From positions 124,001 to 188,000 of the forward strand of contig NZ_FOSK01000001.1 in assembly GCF_900114245.1 (NCBI RefSeq): 64,000 nucleotides of DNA. Reading direction: 5' to 3'. Within the stretch, counting starts at the first letter, position 1; every line of letters begins with the position of its first letter. Below are positions 43,453-51,779 of this stretch, piece by piece. Below the pieces are notes generated by a model that searched no databases, had not been told where the DNA came from, and saw only the letters and a list, made by a program, of their open reading frames with translations. Made by a program: the position numbers and the translations under genes. This DNA comes from Pseudovibrio ascidiaceicola (GTDB lineage Bacteria; Pseudomonadota; Alphaproteobacteria; Rhizobiales; Stappiaceae).

Positions 43453-43592
43453 TGTAGCTCTCTCTCTCGTCACATGCGCACGCGCCACTCAAGCGCGGCG
43501 TTAACGTGCGAAATACACAATCTCTCAGATTGGCGGGGGTTATACAGGCAAACAGAAGGATTTGCCAGTCCTTATACGAAAATAATTTCGCA

Positions 43593-44309
43593 CTACCTCT
43601 CCGGCGCCGAAATACAGTTAAGCACTTCGCCGGCCACCTGAGCTCGGCTACGGTTTATACCGGCAAGCCTGCGATGTCCAGAGCTAGGTTTTGCAGGGTT
43701 CCTGGCAATTGGATTTGGGAGCGCTGTAGCCAGCAAAGAGGCCTGAGTCGCAGAAAGTTTTGCAGCACTTTTCCCAAAGAAAGTTCGCGATGCAGCTTCC
43801 ACTCCAAAGATCCCCGGACCCCATTCAGCAACGTTCAAATAAATCTCCAACACCCGCCGCTTTGACAGCACCGTATCAATGAGCATCGCCAGAGGAACCT
43901 CCAGCACTTTGCGCAGATAATCCCTGTCGTTCCAGAGGAACAGGTTCTTCGCAAGCTGCATGGTGATGGTACTCGCCCCACGAGGCCGCTTGCCTTCAAA
44001 CAACTTCCAAGCCTGCCCACGCACCGCAGGCCAGTCAACGCCGCCGTGAGAGCAGAACGTGGCATCCTCGGAGACGACCACAGATCGTTGTAAATTAACG
44101 GAAATTTCTTCCAAAGGCACCCATTCTCGCCAAACGGGCTGACCAGTCACAACGCGAAACAGCATCAGACTGGAATAAGGAGGAACCACAGAATACAGCA
44201 GTGTCAGCACCACCGGCAAAGCCACAAGCACCCCGAGTGTACGCAACACCCAACGCCTGATCCTGCGCTTTAATGGCTCTGGTTTCTCCTTTGAACGCGC
44301 TTTTTTCAA
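43593..44309 (-). CDS. mtgA: Monofunctional peptidoglycan glycosyltransferase
   Basis: 238 residues. One N-terminal membrane anchor (LGVLVALPVVLTLLYSVV) precedes a GT51 domain: VVVSEDATFCSHGGVDW (catalytic Glu), RGASTITMQLAKNLFLW and KVLEVPLAMLIDTVLSKRRVLEIYLNVAEWGPGIFGVEAAS are the class motifs. It polymerises lipid II into glycan strands in the periplasm without a transpeptidase domain. Its ATG overlaps the oxyR stop by four bases (ATGA), so it is translated together with a peroxide regulator. Confidence 0.95.
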   Translation of the reverse strand: MKKARSKEKPEPLKRRIRRWVLRTLGVLVALPVVLTLLYSVVPPYSSLMLFRVVTGQPVWREWVPLEEISVNLQRSVVVSEDATFCSHGGVDWPAVRGQAWKLFEGKRPRGASTITMQLAKNLFLWNDRDYLRKVLEVPLAMLIDTVLSKRRVLEIYLNVAEWGPGIFGVEAASRTFFGKSAAKLSATQASLLATALPNPIARNPAKPSSGHRRLAGINRSRAQVAGEVLNCISAPER

Positions 44310-45250
44310 GCACTTTTCTCCGATACATCTTGAGGAACCGAGACGTCTCTTTGAGTTTCAACCATAAAGCGTTCCAGAGCCTTGCAAAGTAATTTTGCAT
44401 TTCCTTCAAAAGAAGATTTACGCCTCCAGACCATTCCAATCGTCCGGCGCGCATTCTTGTCGGCAATCTTGATCAGCTTCAAAGAGGTCCCGCGGTCGAT
44501 ATCTGCATCTACTGCAATACGTGGCACCAAAGTGACGCCGATGCCGTTATCCACCATTTGCACAAGTGTTGATAAAGATGTGGCTTGTACATCTTCATTT
44601 GCCGTCAACATACGTCCTCCCGTAGCGGCAAGGACATGGTTTCGCAAACAGTGCCCATCTTCCAGCAGCAGCAGCACCTCATCCGCAAGATCTTCCATCC
44701 TCACTTCATGGACTCCAGCCAGCGCATGCGCACTTGGCACGGCCAGATAAAAAGCGTCGCTTCCGATCTCAGCAGATTCAAACCCCGTCGTGTCATAGGG
44801 CAGCGCCATCAGCGCTGCATCAATCCGCCCTTCCCGCAAAGCAATGATCAAATTGCGCGACAGATCCTCACGAAGGAACAATTGCAACTCAGGATAAAGC
44901 TCCCTGAGCTGCGGTAGAAAGCGTGGCAGCAAGAATGGCGCAACGGATGGAATCACCCCCAACCGAAACCGGCCACACAAAGGCTTGTTCTGCGCACGGG
45001 CCCCCTGCACAAGGTCCTCTGCATCACGCAACAACAAGGATGCTCGCTCCAGCACCTTCTCTCCTGCTTCAGTCAGCACCAGCGTGCGGCCAGAGCGGTC
45101 GAGCAGCTCACACCCAAGAATACCTTCCAACTGTTTGATCGAGGCAGAAAGCGTTGATTGTGTGATGAAACAAGCCTCCGCCGCCTTCGAAAAAGACAGA
45201 AGTTTGGCCAGCGTTTTGAAGTACTGAAGCTGTTTTAATGTGGGTAACAT
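44306..45250 (-). CDS. oxyR: LysR family regulator, OxyR type, without the usual resolving cysteine
   Basis: 314 residues from ATG 45250 (a GTG at 45268 is also possible). The N-terminal helix-turn-helix reads LSFSKAAEACFITQSTLSASIKQLE. The effector domain has the OxyR hallmark LLLEDGHCLRNH, whose Cys is the peroxide sensor (E. coli C199). Nine residues on, where E. coli has the resolving C208, this protein has Thr (CLRNHVLAAT). Other Cys are near ACFITQ, LGCELL, KPLCGR and AKLLCKA. It may use another Cys, stay as sulfenate, or form a mixed disulfide. It is divergent from ahpC, its likely target, and overlaps mtgA by four bases. Confidence 0.9.
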   Translation of the reverse strand: MLPTLKQLQYFKTLAKLLSFSKAAEACFITQSTLSASIKQLEGILGCELLDRSGRTLVLTEAGEKVLERASLLLRDAEDLVQGARAQNKPLCGRFRLGVIPSVAPFLLPRFLPQLRELYPELQLFLREDLSRNLIIALREGRIDAALMALPYDTTGFESAEIGSDAFYLAVPSAHALAGVHEVRMEDLADEVLLLLEDGHCLRNHVLAATGGRMLTANEDVQATSLSTLVQMVDNGIGVTLVPRIAVDADIDRGTSLKLIKIADKNARRTIGMVWRRKSSFEGNAKLLCKALERFMVETQRDVSVPQDVSEKSA

Positions 45251-45375
45251 CGTGCGACCAGATGACACAGATCAAAGCCTATAGATTAGAATTTCTCTAA
45301 GTTTTGGCGGAATTCGGCCAATTCCAAGACAACTTAGCATGTCGTTCGAAAAAATCGATGGACTTCTTCGTTATT

Positions 45376-45390
45376 ATCGTTTTGACCGAT
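45376..45390. promoter_or_regulatory. Candidate OxyR half-site pair upstream of ahpC
   Basis: ATCG-N7-CGAT is a palindrome with the 4-7-4 spacing of an OxyR half-operator (ATAG-N7-CTAT in E. coli). A second loosely matching stretch (TAGA...TCTA) is at 45283-45300, next to the oxyR start. The oxyR-ahpC gap is 229-247 bases, the natural place for such sites. Confidence 0.35.
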
Positions 45391-45497
45391 CAAATCAAGA
45401 GTTGCATAAAGACCCCAACGAAGATGCGTTTTTCGACATTTTCATAAGAATCACTAATCGACGCGCTCTGGCGTCATTCCATATTTAGGAGAGTACC

Positions 45498-46049
45498 ATG
45501 CTCGGTATCGGCGAAAAGCTTCCAGAATTTGAAGTAGTTGGCGTAAAGCCTGGTTTCAACAACCACGAAGAAAACGGCGAAAGCGCATTTGAAGCAATTA
45601 CTGAAAAAAGCTTCGAAGGTAAGTGGAAGGTAATCTTCTTCTACCCAAAAGACTTCACTTTCGTATGCCCAACCGAAATCGCTGAATTCGCTCGCCTTGC
45701 AGGTGAGTTTGAAGACCGTGACGCAGTTGTACTCGGCGGTTCTTCCGACAACGAATTCTGTAAGCTGGCATGGCGCCGTGATCACCCAGATCTCGATAAG
45801 CTGCCAATCTGGGCATTCGCTGACACCAACGGTTCCCTGATCGACGGCCTCGGCGTTCGCTCCCCAGACGGCGTTGCATACCGCTACACCTTCGTTGTCG
45901 ACAACGAGAACACCATTCAGCACATCTACGCAACCAACCTGAACGTTGGCCGTAACCCTAAAGACACCCTGCGTGTTCTCGACGCTCTGCAGACCGACGA
46001 ACTCTGCCCATGTAACCGTGAAGTTGGCGGCGACGTAATCGCAGCTTAA
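45498..46049 (+). CDS. ahpC: Peroxiredoxin AhpC
   Basis: 183 residues. The peroxidatic Cys is residue 57 in FYPKDFTFVCPTEIAEF, and the resolving region is LCPCN near residue 174. It reduces hydrogen peroxide, organic peroxides and peroxynitrite. Its shape, with the LCPC end and adjacent ahpD, matches the AhpC/AhpD system of mycobacteria and many alphaproteobacteria rather than the AhpC/AhpF pair; no ahpF is here. AGGAG lies seven bases before ATG 45498. Divergent oxyR is the probable regulator. Confidence 0.96.
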   Translation: MLGIGEKLPEFEVVGVKPGFNNHEENGESAFEAITEKSFEGKWKVIFFYPKDFTFVCPTEIAEFARLAGEFEDRDAVVLGGSSDNEFCKLAWRRDHPDLDKLPIWAFADTNGSLIDGLGVRSPDGVAYRYTFVVDNENTIQHIYATNLNVGRNPKDTLRVLDALQTDELCPCNREVGGDVIAA

Positions 46050-46064
46050 TTCCGGAACGATCAG

Positions 46065-46109
46065 GACCGGAGCACATAAAGCGAAAAATCGCAGGCTCCG
46101 GTCTTTTTT
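46065..46109 (+). terminator. Terminator or attenuator between ahpC and ahpD
   Basis: GACCGGAGC (46065-46073) and GCTCCGGTC (46095-46103), followed by TTTTTT. A small GCGA-AAAA-TCGC hairpin sits inside the loop (46081-46092). It probably makes ahpC message more abundant than ahpD. Confidence 0.85.
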
Positions 46110-46220
46110 AGCGTACTTCCGAAGACAATAAAAAACAGATTTCGGAAGAGTTTGCGCATCAAAAACTAAAAACCATCACTTTGCACGTGGCCCACCGCCA
46201 AAATCATTAGGAGAAACATC

Positions 46221-46763
46221 ATGTCCATCGATTCCTTGAAATCCCGCCTTGGTGACTTTGCTAAGGATGTTCGTTTGAATCTTGGCTCTATGGGAACTGA
46301 TGAATCTCTGACTGCTCAACAAAAATACGGCCTGATCGTCGCTTGCGCCATCGCCACCCGCAATGCAGACGTGAAGAAGGCCTTGATTGCAGAAGCTGCT
46401 CCGCACCTATCCGCAGAAGCGATGAGCGCCGCCAAAGCTGCTGTATCAATCATGAGCATGAACAATATCTACTACCGCTTCGTACACCTCTCCTCAAATG
46501 AGCAGTACGGAACCATGCCTGCCAAATTGCGTATGAACGTGATCGGCAAGCCGGGCGTAGACAAAGTTGATTTTGAATTGTGGTCGCTTGCTGTATCCGC
46601 CATCAACGGCTGTGGCATGTGCATTGATAGCCACGAAGCTATCCTGCGCAAAGCTGGAGTAACTGCCGAGATGGTGCAAACAGCTGTTCGTTTCGCATCA
46701 ATCATCCAATCTGCTGCTGTCGCCCTTGAAGCATCAGAACTGGAATTGGAAGCAGCTGAATAA
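46221..46763 (+). CDS. ahpD: Alkyl hydroperoxide reductase AhpD
   Basis: 180 residues, the usual length. The CxxC-type active site is [10 protein letters not shown], with the Glu and His that relay protons in AhpD (E-S-H-E type arrangement [10 protein letters not shown]). AhpD passes electrons to AhpC and also has weak peroxidase activity. AGGAG lies eight bases before ATG 46221. It is 171 bases downstream of ahpC, with a hairpin between, and is closed by a terminator shared with the convergent TM2 gene. Confidence 0.95.
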   Translation: MSIDSLKSRLGDFAKDVRLNLGSMGTDESLTAQQKYGLIVACAIATRNADVKKALIAEAAPHLSAEAMSAAKAAVSIMSMNNIYYRFVHLSSNEQYGTMPAKLRMNVIGKPGVDKVDFELWSLAVSAINGCGMCIDSHEAILRKAGVTAEMVQTAVRFASIIQSAAVALEASELELEAAE

Positions 46764-46859
46764 CCACAAGCGCCTCTCCTAAGGTTTTCGCCCTGTTTAA
46801 TCCCCTCCCAGGATTATTCGTGCCCCGAATAACAGGCGATCCCTAAACTGGCTCCAAGA

Positions 46860-46896
46860 GCTAAGCCGAAGCCCCCCAGCTTCGGCTTTTCTTTGT
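46860..46896. terminator. Bidirectional terminator between ahpD and the TM2 gene
   Basis: AGCCGAAGC (46864-46872) and GCTTCGGCT (46879-46887) followed by TTTCTTT on +; the minus strand can form the same stem. Confidence 0.85.
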
Positions 46897-46904
46897 AATG
46901 GCCT

Positions 46905-47264
46905 CTAACGAACCTCATTCGGCTCGGAAGGTGTATTGAACACTCCCACAAGAATGATCAGAAGATCAACAAAAGCCCATGCAGAGACAACCATTCCCAA
47001 CCCCAAAGCTCCACTGACAACAGCCAGCATTCCGTTCGGATCCAGCGTCTCCATCCGGTTCAGGCCGCTCACAATCAGAAAAGCCGTAATCAAAGAGAGA
47101 ACAAGCATCACTGCTCCGCTCAGCGGCTTACCAAGATAAAACCGATGCAGCCCCAAGCCGCCCAAAAAGAGCGACAGGACCACTGTCACTACAGCAGATT
47201 TGTGCGGATTCTTGAGATAAAAGAAACCTCTTTTACTAGGCGGAATGACGGTTTGATCGCTCAT
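46905..47264 (-). CDS. TM2-like membrane protein
   Basis: 119 residues from ATG 47264, with GGAGG eight bases upstream; the frame is open to 47309. Short basic N-terminus, then KSAVVTVVLSLFLGGLGLHRFYLGKPLSGAVMLVLSLITAFLIV, which has the TM2 pattern GxxGxHRFYLG, and two more hydrophobic stretches, so four segments in all. Function unknown. It is 150 bases downstream of a second, related gene; both are larger than the TM2 protein at 1569. Confidence 0.78.
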   Translation of the reverse strand: MSDQTVIPPSKRGFFYLKNPHKSAVVTVVLSLFLGGLGLHRFYLGKPLSGAVMLVLSLITAFLIVSGLNRMETLDPNGMLAVVSGALGLGMVVSAWAFVDLLIILVGVFNTPSEPNEVR

Positions 47265-47414
47265 AACTACGACCTCCGGTGAGCTTCGATCACACTCAGA
47301 GGCTGACACGCATTATCGATCAACACATCTCTCGAAATTTACGGCATAGAACTAGGGGTTATGAATTCTTCCTAGGCAAACCTGAAGAAACCAAGCCGCC
47401 GCCCCGCAGCTGCC

Positions 47415-47798
47415 CTAAAAGCTCTCCCGAATAAGCAATACAATCAGCACGATCAGATCGATAAACACCCAAATGTTCGCAATCATCGCCATGCCGATGG
47501 CAACACCGAAGCCAACCCACTCGCCTGTCGTCAGATCAGCAATCAAATTATGTCCGTCCAATCCCATCAGCAACGGGATCAGGATCAAAACTGCTGTAAT
47601 GTTCAGGCAGTTGATGACAACAGCACTGCCAAGCTTGCGCAGATAAAACCGGTGGGCCGCGAACTGCCCAAGCAATAGCGCAAACAAAACGGCATAAGCT
47701 GTCGACTTACCCGGTTCGGAAAAATTGAAAATGCCCTCTCGCCGCCTTTGCGAGGGCAATGGAATATCATCAAACACCAACGACCTGCTTTCACCCAT
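47415..47798 (-). CDS. TM2-like membrane protein, paralogue of the next gene
   Basis: 127 residues. A charged N-terminus (PLPSQRRREGIFNFSEPGKS) is followed by YAVLFALLLGQFAAHRFYLRKLGSAVVINCLNITAVLILIPLLMGL with the HRFYL core of TM2 and two further helices at the end. It shares length, hydrophobic profile and the HRFYL spacing with the 119-residue protein at 46905, so a local duplication is likely. No function is known. Divergent promoter space to cfa is short, with a terminator-like hairpin on the cfa side. Confidence 0.75.
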   Translation of the reverse strand: MGESRSLVFDDIPLPSQRRREGIFNFSEPGKSTAYAVLFALLLGQFAAHRFYLRKLGSAVVINCLNITAVLILIPLLMGLDGHNLIADLTTGEWVGFGVAIGMAMIANIWVFIDLIVLIVLLIRESF

Positions 47799-47859
47799 GC
47801 ATTCTAAACATCGGGAAAGTAGCCAATGATTTTACTTGGCGTCAATGATCCAACCCAAC

Positions 47860-47890
47860 AAACCCCGGAACTAATTCCGGGGTCATTTCT
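47860..47890. terminator. Hairpin terminator of cfa
   Basis: ACCCCGGAA (47862-47870) and TTCCGGGGT (47875-47883), perfect 9-bp stem with loop CTAA. The + side runs into TCATTTCTTT. Confidence 0.7.
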
Positions 47891-47905
47891 TTAATACAGA
47901 GTAGC

Positions 47906-49147
47906 TTAGGCCGTTTTTCTGCGATCATCACGATGAGAGATCATCGCCTGCTCATTGTCACCAATGAAGTCACGGATAATCGGCACAGCATCTCGTTCTT
48001 TAGACAGGATCAACTGGAACACCATGAGCCGCCCATGCAGGAAGTTCATTTCGCAGCCTGACAGATAAAACTCCCACATTTTGCAAAAGCGCTCGTCATA
48101 CAGCTCTTTGATCTTGTCCCGGTTACGCTCAAAGTTAAGGCGCCAATCTCTCAGGGTGTAATAGTAGTGCAGTCGCAAAATCTCGTTATCACAGACCCAA
48201 AGACCCGTTTTCTCAATATCGGCAAAAGTCTCTGAAAGAGCAGGACAATACCCACCTGGGAAGATGTACTTGCTCAGGAATGGGCCCGTCACACCCGGGG
48301 GCCCACTGCGACCAATCGAGTGAATGACAGCATAGCCATCCTGCTTCAGACAGTCTCTGACCTTAGCAAAGTAAGCACCCAGATTGCCGTGGCCAACATG
48401 CTCCATCATGCCGACAGAAACAACGCGATCAAACTCACCCTCAAACTCGTTGTAGTCCAGACAAACAAAATCAACCTTCCCCTCAAGACCGGCAGCTTTC
48501 ACCCGCTCTTCAGCAATTTTGATCTGCTCGGTAGAGACGTTGAGAGAGGTCACCTGCGCACCGGTCTGCGCCATACGAATAGCCAGAGAACCCCAACCGC
48601 CGCCAATTTCAAGAACTGACATGCCTGGCTTCAGGTCCAGCTTCGCAACAAGATGATCCAGCTTGGCTTGCTGGGCTTCTTCAAGCGTATCTTCGGGCGT
48701 CCGGTAATAAGCGCAACTATAATTGAGCCCGTCATCGAGAAAGAGCCGATACAAGTCCGTCGACAAATCGTAGTGATGGCGCACCTGCGCTTTGTTTTTC
48801 TTCAGGTTCAGGCCAAGGCGTCGTCGCGTATGGCCATCTTTCATGAAAGTCAAAATTCGTTGAATAGGATGTTCTGTAAGCAGGCCATCATTCGCCATGA
48901 ACACAGCAACCAGATCATTCAGAGTGTGACCCGGCTCCATGGTGATTAAGCCATCCATGTAGGCTTCGGCTGCTTTCAGCTCAGGATCAATCAGAAGTGT
49001 GTAGGGAAGTTTCTGACTGTGAAAACGCAATGCAGCGGAGGGGCCGCTTTCATCGCTACCAAAAACATGCTTTTTGTCTTTGGCATCAAAAATTACAAGT
49101 TGCCCTTTCTGGACAAAATTCGACAAAATCTTCGAAAGTGCACGCAT
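47906..49147 (-). CDS. cfa: Cyclopropane-fatty-acyl-phospholipid synthase
   Basis: 413 residues from ATG 49147, with GGGGG seven bases upstream; ATG 49165 is in frame. The N-terminal domain (residues 1-110) covers PYTLLIDPELKAAEAYMDGLITME, typical of the family. The SAM domain has VLEIGGGWGSLAIRMAQ, TEQIKIAEERVKAAGL, DFVCLDYNEFEGEFDRVVSVGMMEHVG, then FLSKYIFPGGYCPAL and LHYYYTLRDW. It methylenates double bonds of membrane lipids, strengthening them against acid and stress. Divergent from ispA with 300 bases of promoter region between. Confidence 0.95.
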   Translation of the reverse strand: MRALSKILSNFVQKGQLVIFDAKDKKHVFGSDESGPSAALRFHSQKLPYTLLIDPELKAAEAYMDGLITMEPGHTLNDLVAVFMANDGLLTEHPIQRILTFMKDGHTRRRLGLNLKKNKAQVRHHYDLSTDLYRLFLDDGLNYSCAYYRTPEDTLEEAQQAKLDHLVAKLDLKPGMSVLEIGGGWGSLAIRMAQTGAQVTSLNVSTEQIKIAEERVKAAGLEGKVDFVCLDYNEFEGEFDRVVSVGMMEHVGHGNLGAYFAKVRDCLKQDGYAVIHSIGRSGPPGVTGPFLSKYIFPGGYCPALSETFADIEKTGLWVCDNEILRLHYYYTLRDWRLNFERNRDKIKELYDERFCKMWEFYLSGCEMNFLHGRLMVFQLILSKERDAVPIIRDFIGDNEQAMISHRDDRRKTA

Positions 49148-49447
49148 TTCTATTCCCCCTATCATCTCTTATAGCTGACTTACTAGGGCGCCTTATTGCG
49201 AGGCTCTTATTATATGACCTTAGGTAACTTTAGATTTAACCTAAAGAAAAAAACAGCATCAAGGCAACTCCGCAGGAAATCTCAGCCGAATATTTACAGG
49301 GCGAAATTCCGCAGGAACCTTACGGAAACACTCCATTTCACTTGACGTTGAGCTGTTTTCAGGACAAACGATCAACTTGCTATCTGTCGAATAGGTAAGC
49401 ACTTTCAAATCTGTTGTACTTTATTTGCTCGTTTGGGATGGGGTTCT
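49148..49447. promoter_or_regulatory. cfa-ispA divergent intergenic region
   Basis: 300 bases without a gene, AT-rich near cfa. A loose inverted repeat TTCCG...CGGAA lies around 49307-49326. I cannot assign -10/-35 elements with confidence. Confidence 0.35.
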
Positions 49448-50353
49448 GTGTCTGTTGCTTTAAAATCGGTCATCACCGAAACCGCTCAGTCTCTTGAAGA
49501 AAAGCTCACCTCTCTTTTAGGGGAGACAGTTCGTTCTGAGGAATTGGCCCGCCCTGAACGCTTGCTGGAAGCGATGAACTATGCAGCGCTGTCCGGCGGC
49601 AAACGTCTGCGCCCGGTTCTCATGGTGGAAGCTGCCCGCTTGTTCGGTCACGAAGATGAAGGCACGCTTGTTGCCGCATCAGCGCTGGAATGCATTCACT
49701 GCTACTCCCTCGCCCATGACGACCTGCCAGCAATGGATGACGACGATGTGCGTCGTGGTCGTCCAACAACTCATAAGGCATTTGACGAAGCAACGGCTAT
49801 TCTAGCAGGCGATGCACTGCTCACGATCGCATTTGATTTCATTGCTGATGAACAAGTGCATCCAGATCCAGCCATCCGTCTGCGTCTGTCGCGGGAATTG
49901 TCCCGCGCATCCGGCATTGGCGGCATGGCAGGCGGTCAGATGCTGGACCTGGCCTCTGAGCACCGCGACAGAACAGAAGCTGAGATCCGTCAGCTTCAGG
50001 CGATGAAGACCGGCGCGCTCATTCGTTATGCATGTCGTGCAGGCGCAATTCTCGCAAATGCCACAGACGACGACATCGCTCGCCTCACCCGTTTTGGTGA
50101 AATCATCGGTCTGGCGTTCCAGCTGGCAGATGACCTGCTGGACTTGACCGGCGATGCAGAAGTGGTTGGCAAGGCAACGGGCAAAGATGCAGAAGCTGGC
50201 AAGGCAACCCTCGTCAGCCTGCTGGGTGAAAGCCACACCCGTCAGGAGCTCTCACGCTTGATTGCAGAAGCAGATGAACTGCTGGAGCCATACGGCGCTA
50301 AGGCCAACACCTTGAAGACGCTGGCCCGTTACATCGCTGATCGCGAAAGTTAA
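49448..50353 (+). CDS. ispA: Farnesyl (polyprenyl) diphosphate synthase
   Basis: 301 residues from a GTG at 49448 (GGGATGGGG just upstream; the TTG at 49433 is also open). First Asp-rich motif AHDDLPAMDDDD and RRGRPTTHK, GDALLTIAF, QMLDL, and the second motif LADDLLDLTGD (DDxxD-like). KTGALIRYACRAGA precedes it. The two aromatic-small residues before the first motif (CIHCYSLAHDD) fit a C15 product. It joins IPP with DMAPP/GPP in isoprenoid synthesis. Its stop overlaps that of the convergent hydrolase by four bases. Confidence 0.93.
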   Translation: MSVALKSVITETAQSLEEKLTSLLGETVRSEELARPERLLEAMNYAALSGGKRLRPVLMVEAARLFGHEDEGTLVAASALECIHCYSLAHDDLPAMDDDDVRRGRPTTHKAFDEATAILAGDALLTIAFDFIADEQVHPDPAIRLRLSRELSRASGIGGMAGGQMLDLASEHRDRTEAEIRQLQAMKTGALIRYACRAGAILANATDDDIARLTRFGEIIGLAFQLADDLLDLTGDAEVVGKATGKDAEAGKATLVSLLGESHTRQELSRLIAEADELLEPYGAKANTLKTLARYIADRES

Positions 50354-50901
50354 GCCGTCACTGCCTGCGCAAATTCAACGTCAGCTTCCGGTAAAACAGC
50401 AATACTGCCCTCATACCCACGAAGAAAAACGAGCGTATTGTTGTGATGCTCTCTGATTTGCTGTCCGGTAGCGTGCTCTTTGTCGTGCGTGGTGTGCGCG
50501 TCATTCACCAGTCGCAGGTTAAACCCAAGCGAAGCCGCACGGCGGAACGTGGTATCCACGCAGAACTCCGAGGCAAACCCGCAGATCGTCAGATCAGTGA
50601 TGCCGCGCTCATCCAACAACTCTTTCAAATTGGTTTTGTAGAAGGAATCCGGTGCAGTTTTCCGCACTTTCAAATCACTGTTCGTTACAACCAGATCATC
50701 CGGTAATTCCCACCCGTCAGTACCATAAGCCAATTGATGGTTTGCCCGTTCGTGCTGAACAACGATAACTGGCACATCTGCTTCACGAGCTTTTGCACTC
50801 AGCCTGTTGATACGAGCAATTGTTTCATCCCGCTCAAACGGGTGCGGCTCCACATCAAACAAATATTTTTGTACATCAATAATAATAAGCGCGGTGCTCA
50901 T
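50350..50901 (-). CDS. Isochorismatase-like cysteine hydrolase
   Basis: 183 residues. The catalytic Asp, Lys and Cys of the family are seen in IIIDVQKYLF (Asp), KVRKTAPDSFYKTNL (Lys) and ICGFASEFCVDTTFRRAASLGF (Cys), with the cis-peptide GF-A-S. It hydrolyses an amide or thioester of an unknown small molecule; nicotinamidase and isochorismatase are close relatives. GAGGG lies before ATG 50901. It shares four bases at its 3' end with convergent ispA. Confidence 0.9.
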   Translation of the reverse strand: MSTALIIIDVQKYLFDVEPHPFERDETIARINRLSAKAREADVPVIVVQHERANHQLAYGTDGWELPDDLVVTNSDLKVRKTAPDSFYKTNLKELLDERGITDLTICGFASEFCVDTTFRRAASLGFNLRLVNDAHTTHDKEHATGQQIREHHNNTLVFLRGYEGSIAVLPEADVEFAQAVTA

Positions 50902-51060
50902 CGTACCCTCATTTATCGGAGGAACAGGCGCCTCCGACTTCCCCTAAAAATATGCCCATGAATTAGTCATAAGCAATTGTAATCAATAAATATTTTCTTT
51001 GACCTTTGTAACCATCAAACAGATAGTTGGTCCTGAAGCAGATGGACAGGAGGTCGTCAC

Positions 51061-51273
51061 ATGAATCATGAAATGATGATGGAAGGCTTCGCCCTTTGGC
51101 AAGTCGTCATTATGATTGTCTGGATATTGGTTGTCGTCATTCCAATCGCGAGAATCCTGAACCGTCTCGGCTTCTCAAGGATCTGGACCATTCTGGCTTT
51201 CATTCCCTTGGTCAACCTGATCTTCCTCTGGATCCTCGCATATGTTCATTGGCCAGTCGAAGACAGAATGTAG
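51061..51273 (+). CDS. Small two-helix membrane protein
   Basis: 70 residues with a very strong ribosome site (AGGAGG, six bases from ATG 51061). Two hydrophobic helices (WQVVIMIVWILVVVIPIARIL and WTILAFIPLVNLIFLWILAYVHW) joined by the turn NRLGFSR. Similar short proteins occur widely in proteobacteria and are unnamed. The strong ribosome site and the independent setting support that it is real. Its stop is four bases from that of the convergent YbaK-like gene. Confidence 0.75.
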   Translation: MNHEMMMEGFALWQVVIMIVWILVVVIPIARILNRLGFSRIWTILAFIPLVNLIFLWILAYVHWPVEDRM

Positions 51274-51277
51274 CCTG

Positions 51278-51754
51278 TTACTTCACGCTGATAACCTGAT
51301 GATCTCCCAAAATGTCCGGCAAATTTCCGGGCATCATAAACACTGCATTCGGCGTTCCAGCAGCAGCCCACACTTCGTCAAAGCTCAACAGATCTTCATC
51401 TACGAACACTGTCAGCTCCTGCTTGTGTCCCAATGGTGGAATGCCGCCAATTGAATACCCGGTAACATTTCTGACGAACTTGGCATCAGGCCGCCCGATC
51501 GGCCCACCGACAACTGTAGAAATAGCCTCTTCATTAACGCGGTTGGTTCCGCTTGCCAGCACCAGAATAGCTTCCTCAGTATCCAGCTTCTGAAAGACAA
51601 GGGATTTGACAATCTGTTCCTGAGCACAGCCCAGCGCTTGCGCAGCCTCTGCGGCAGAGCGCGAAGACTCCGGCAGCTCAACCACTTTCAGCCCAAGACC
51701 ACGATCATCCAAAAAACTCTGAAACTGTTTCGCACGCTTACTTTGCAACATCAC
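51278..51754 (-). CDS. YbaK/EbsC-type aminoacyl-tRNA deacylase
   Basis: 158 residues. The YbaK/prolyl-tRNA-synthetase-associated domain is recognised from VVELPESSRSAAEAAQALGCAQEQIVKSLVFQ, LVLASGTNRVNEEAIS, RPDAKFVRNVTGYSIGGIPPLGHKQELTVFVDEDLL and the ending AAGTPNAVF. The catalytic Lys corresponds to KSLVF. Such proteins remove mischarged amino acids, for example Cys or Ala, from tRNAPro; the exact substrate cannot be told. It lies 25 bases upstream in the direction of transcription behind the carboxylesterase gene. Confidence 0.92.
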   Translation of the reverse strand: MMLQSKRAKQFQSFLDDRGLGLKVVELPESSRSAAEAAQALGCAQEQIVKSLVFQKLDTEEAILVLASGTNRVNEEAISTVVGGPIGRPDAKFVRNVTGYSIGGIPPLGHKQELTVFVDEDLLSFDEVWAAAGTPNAVFMMPGNLPDILGDHQVISVK

Positions 51755-51779
51755 ACCCCTCCTCCGGTCTTTGCTTCAT

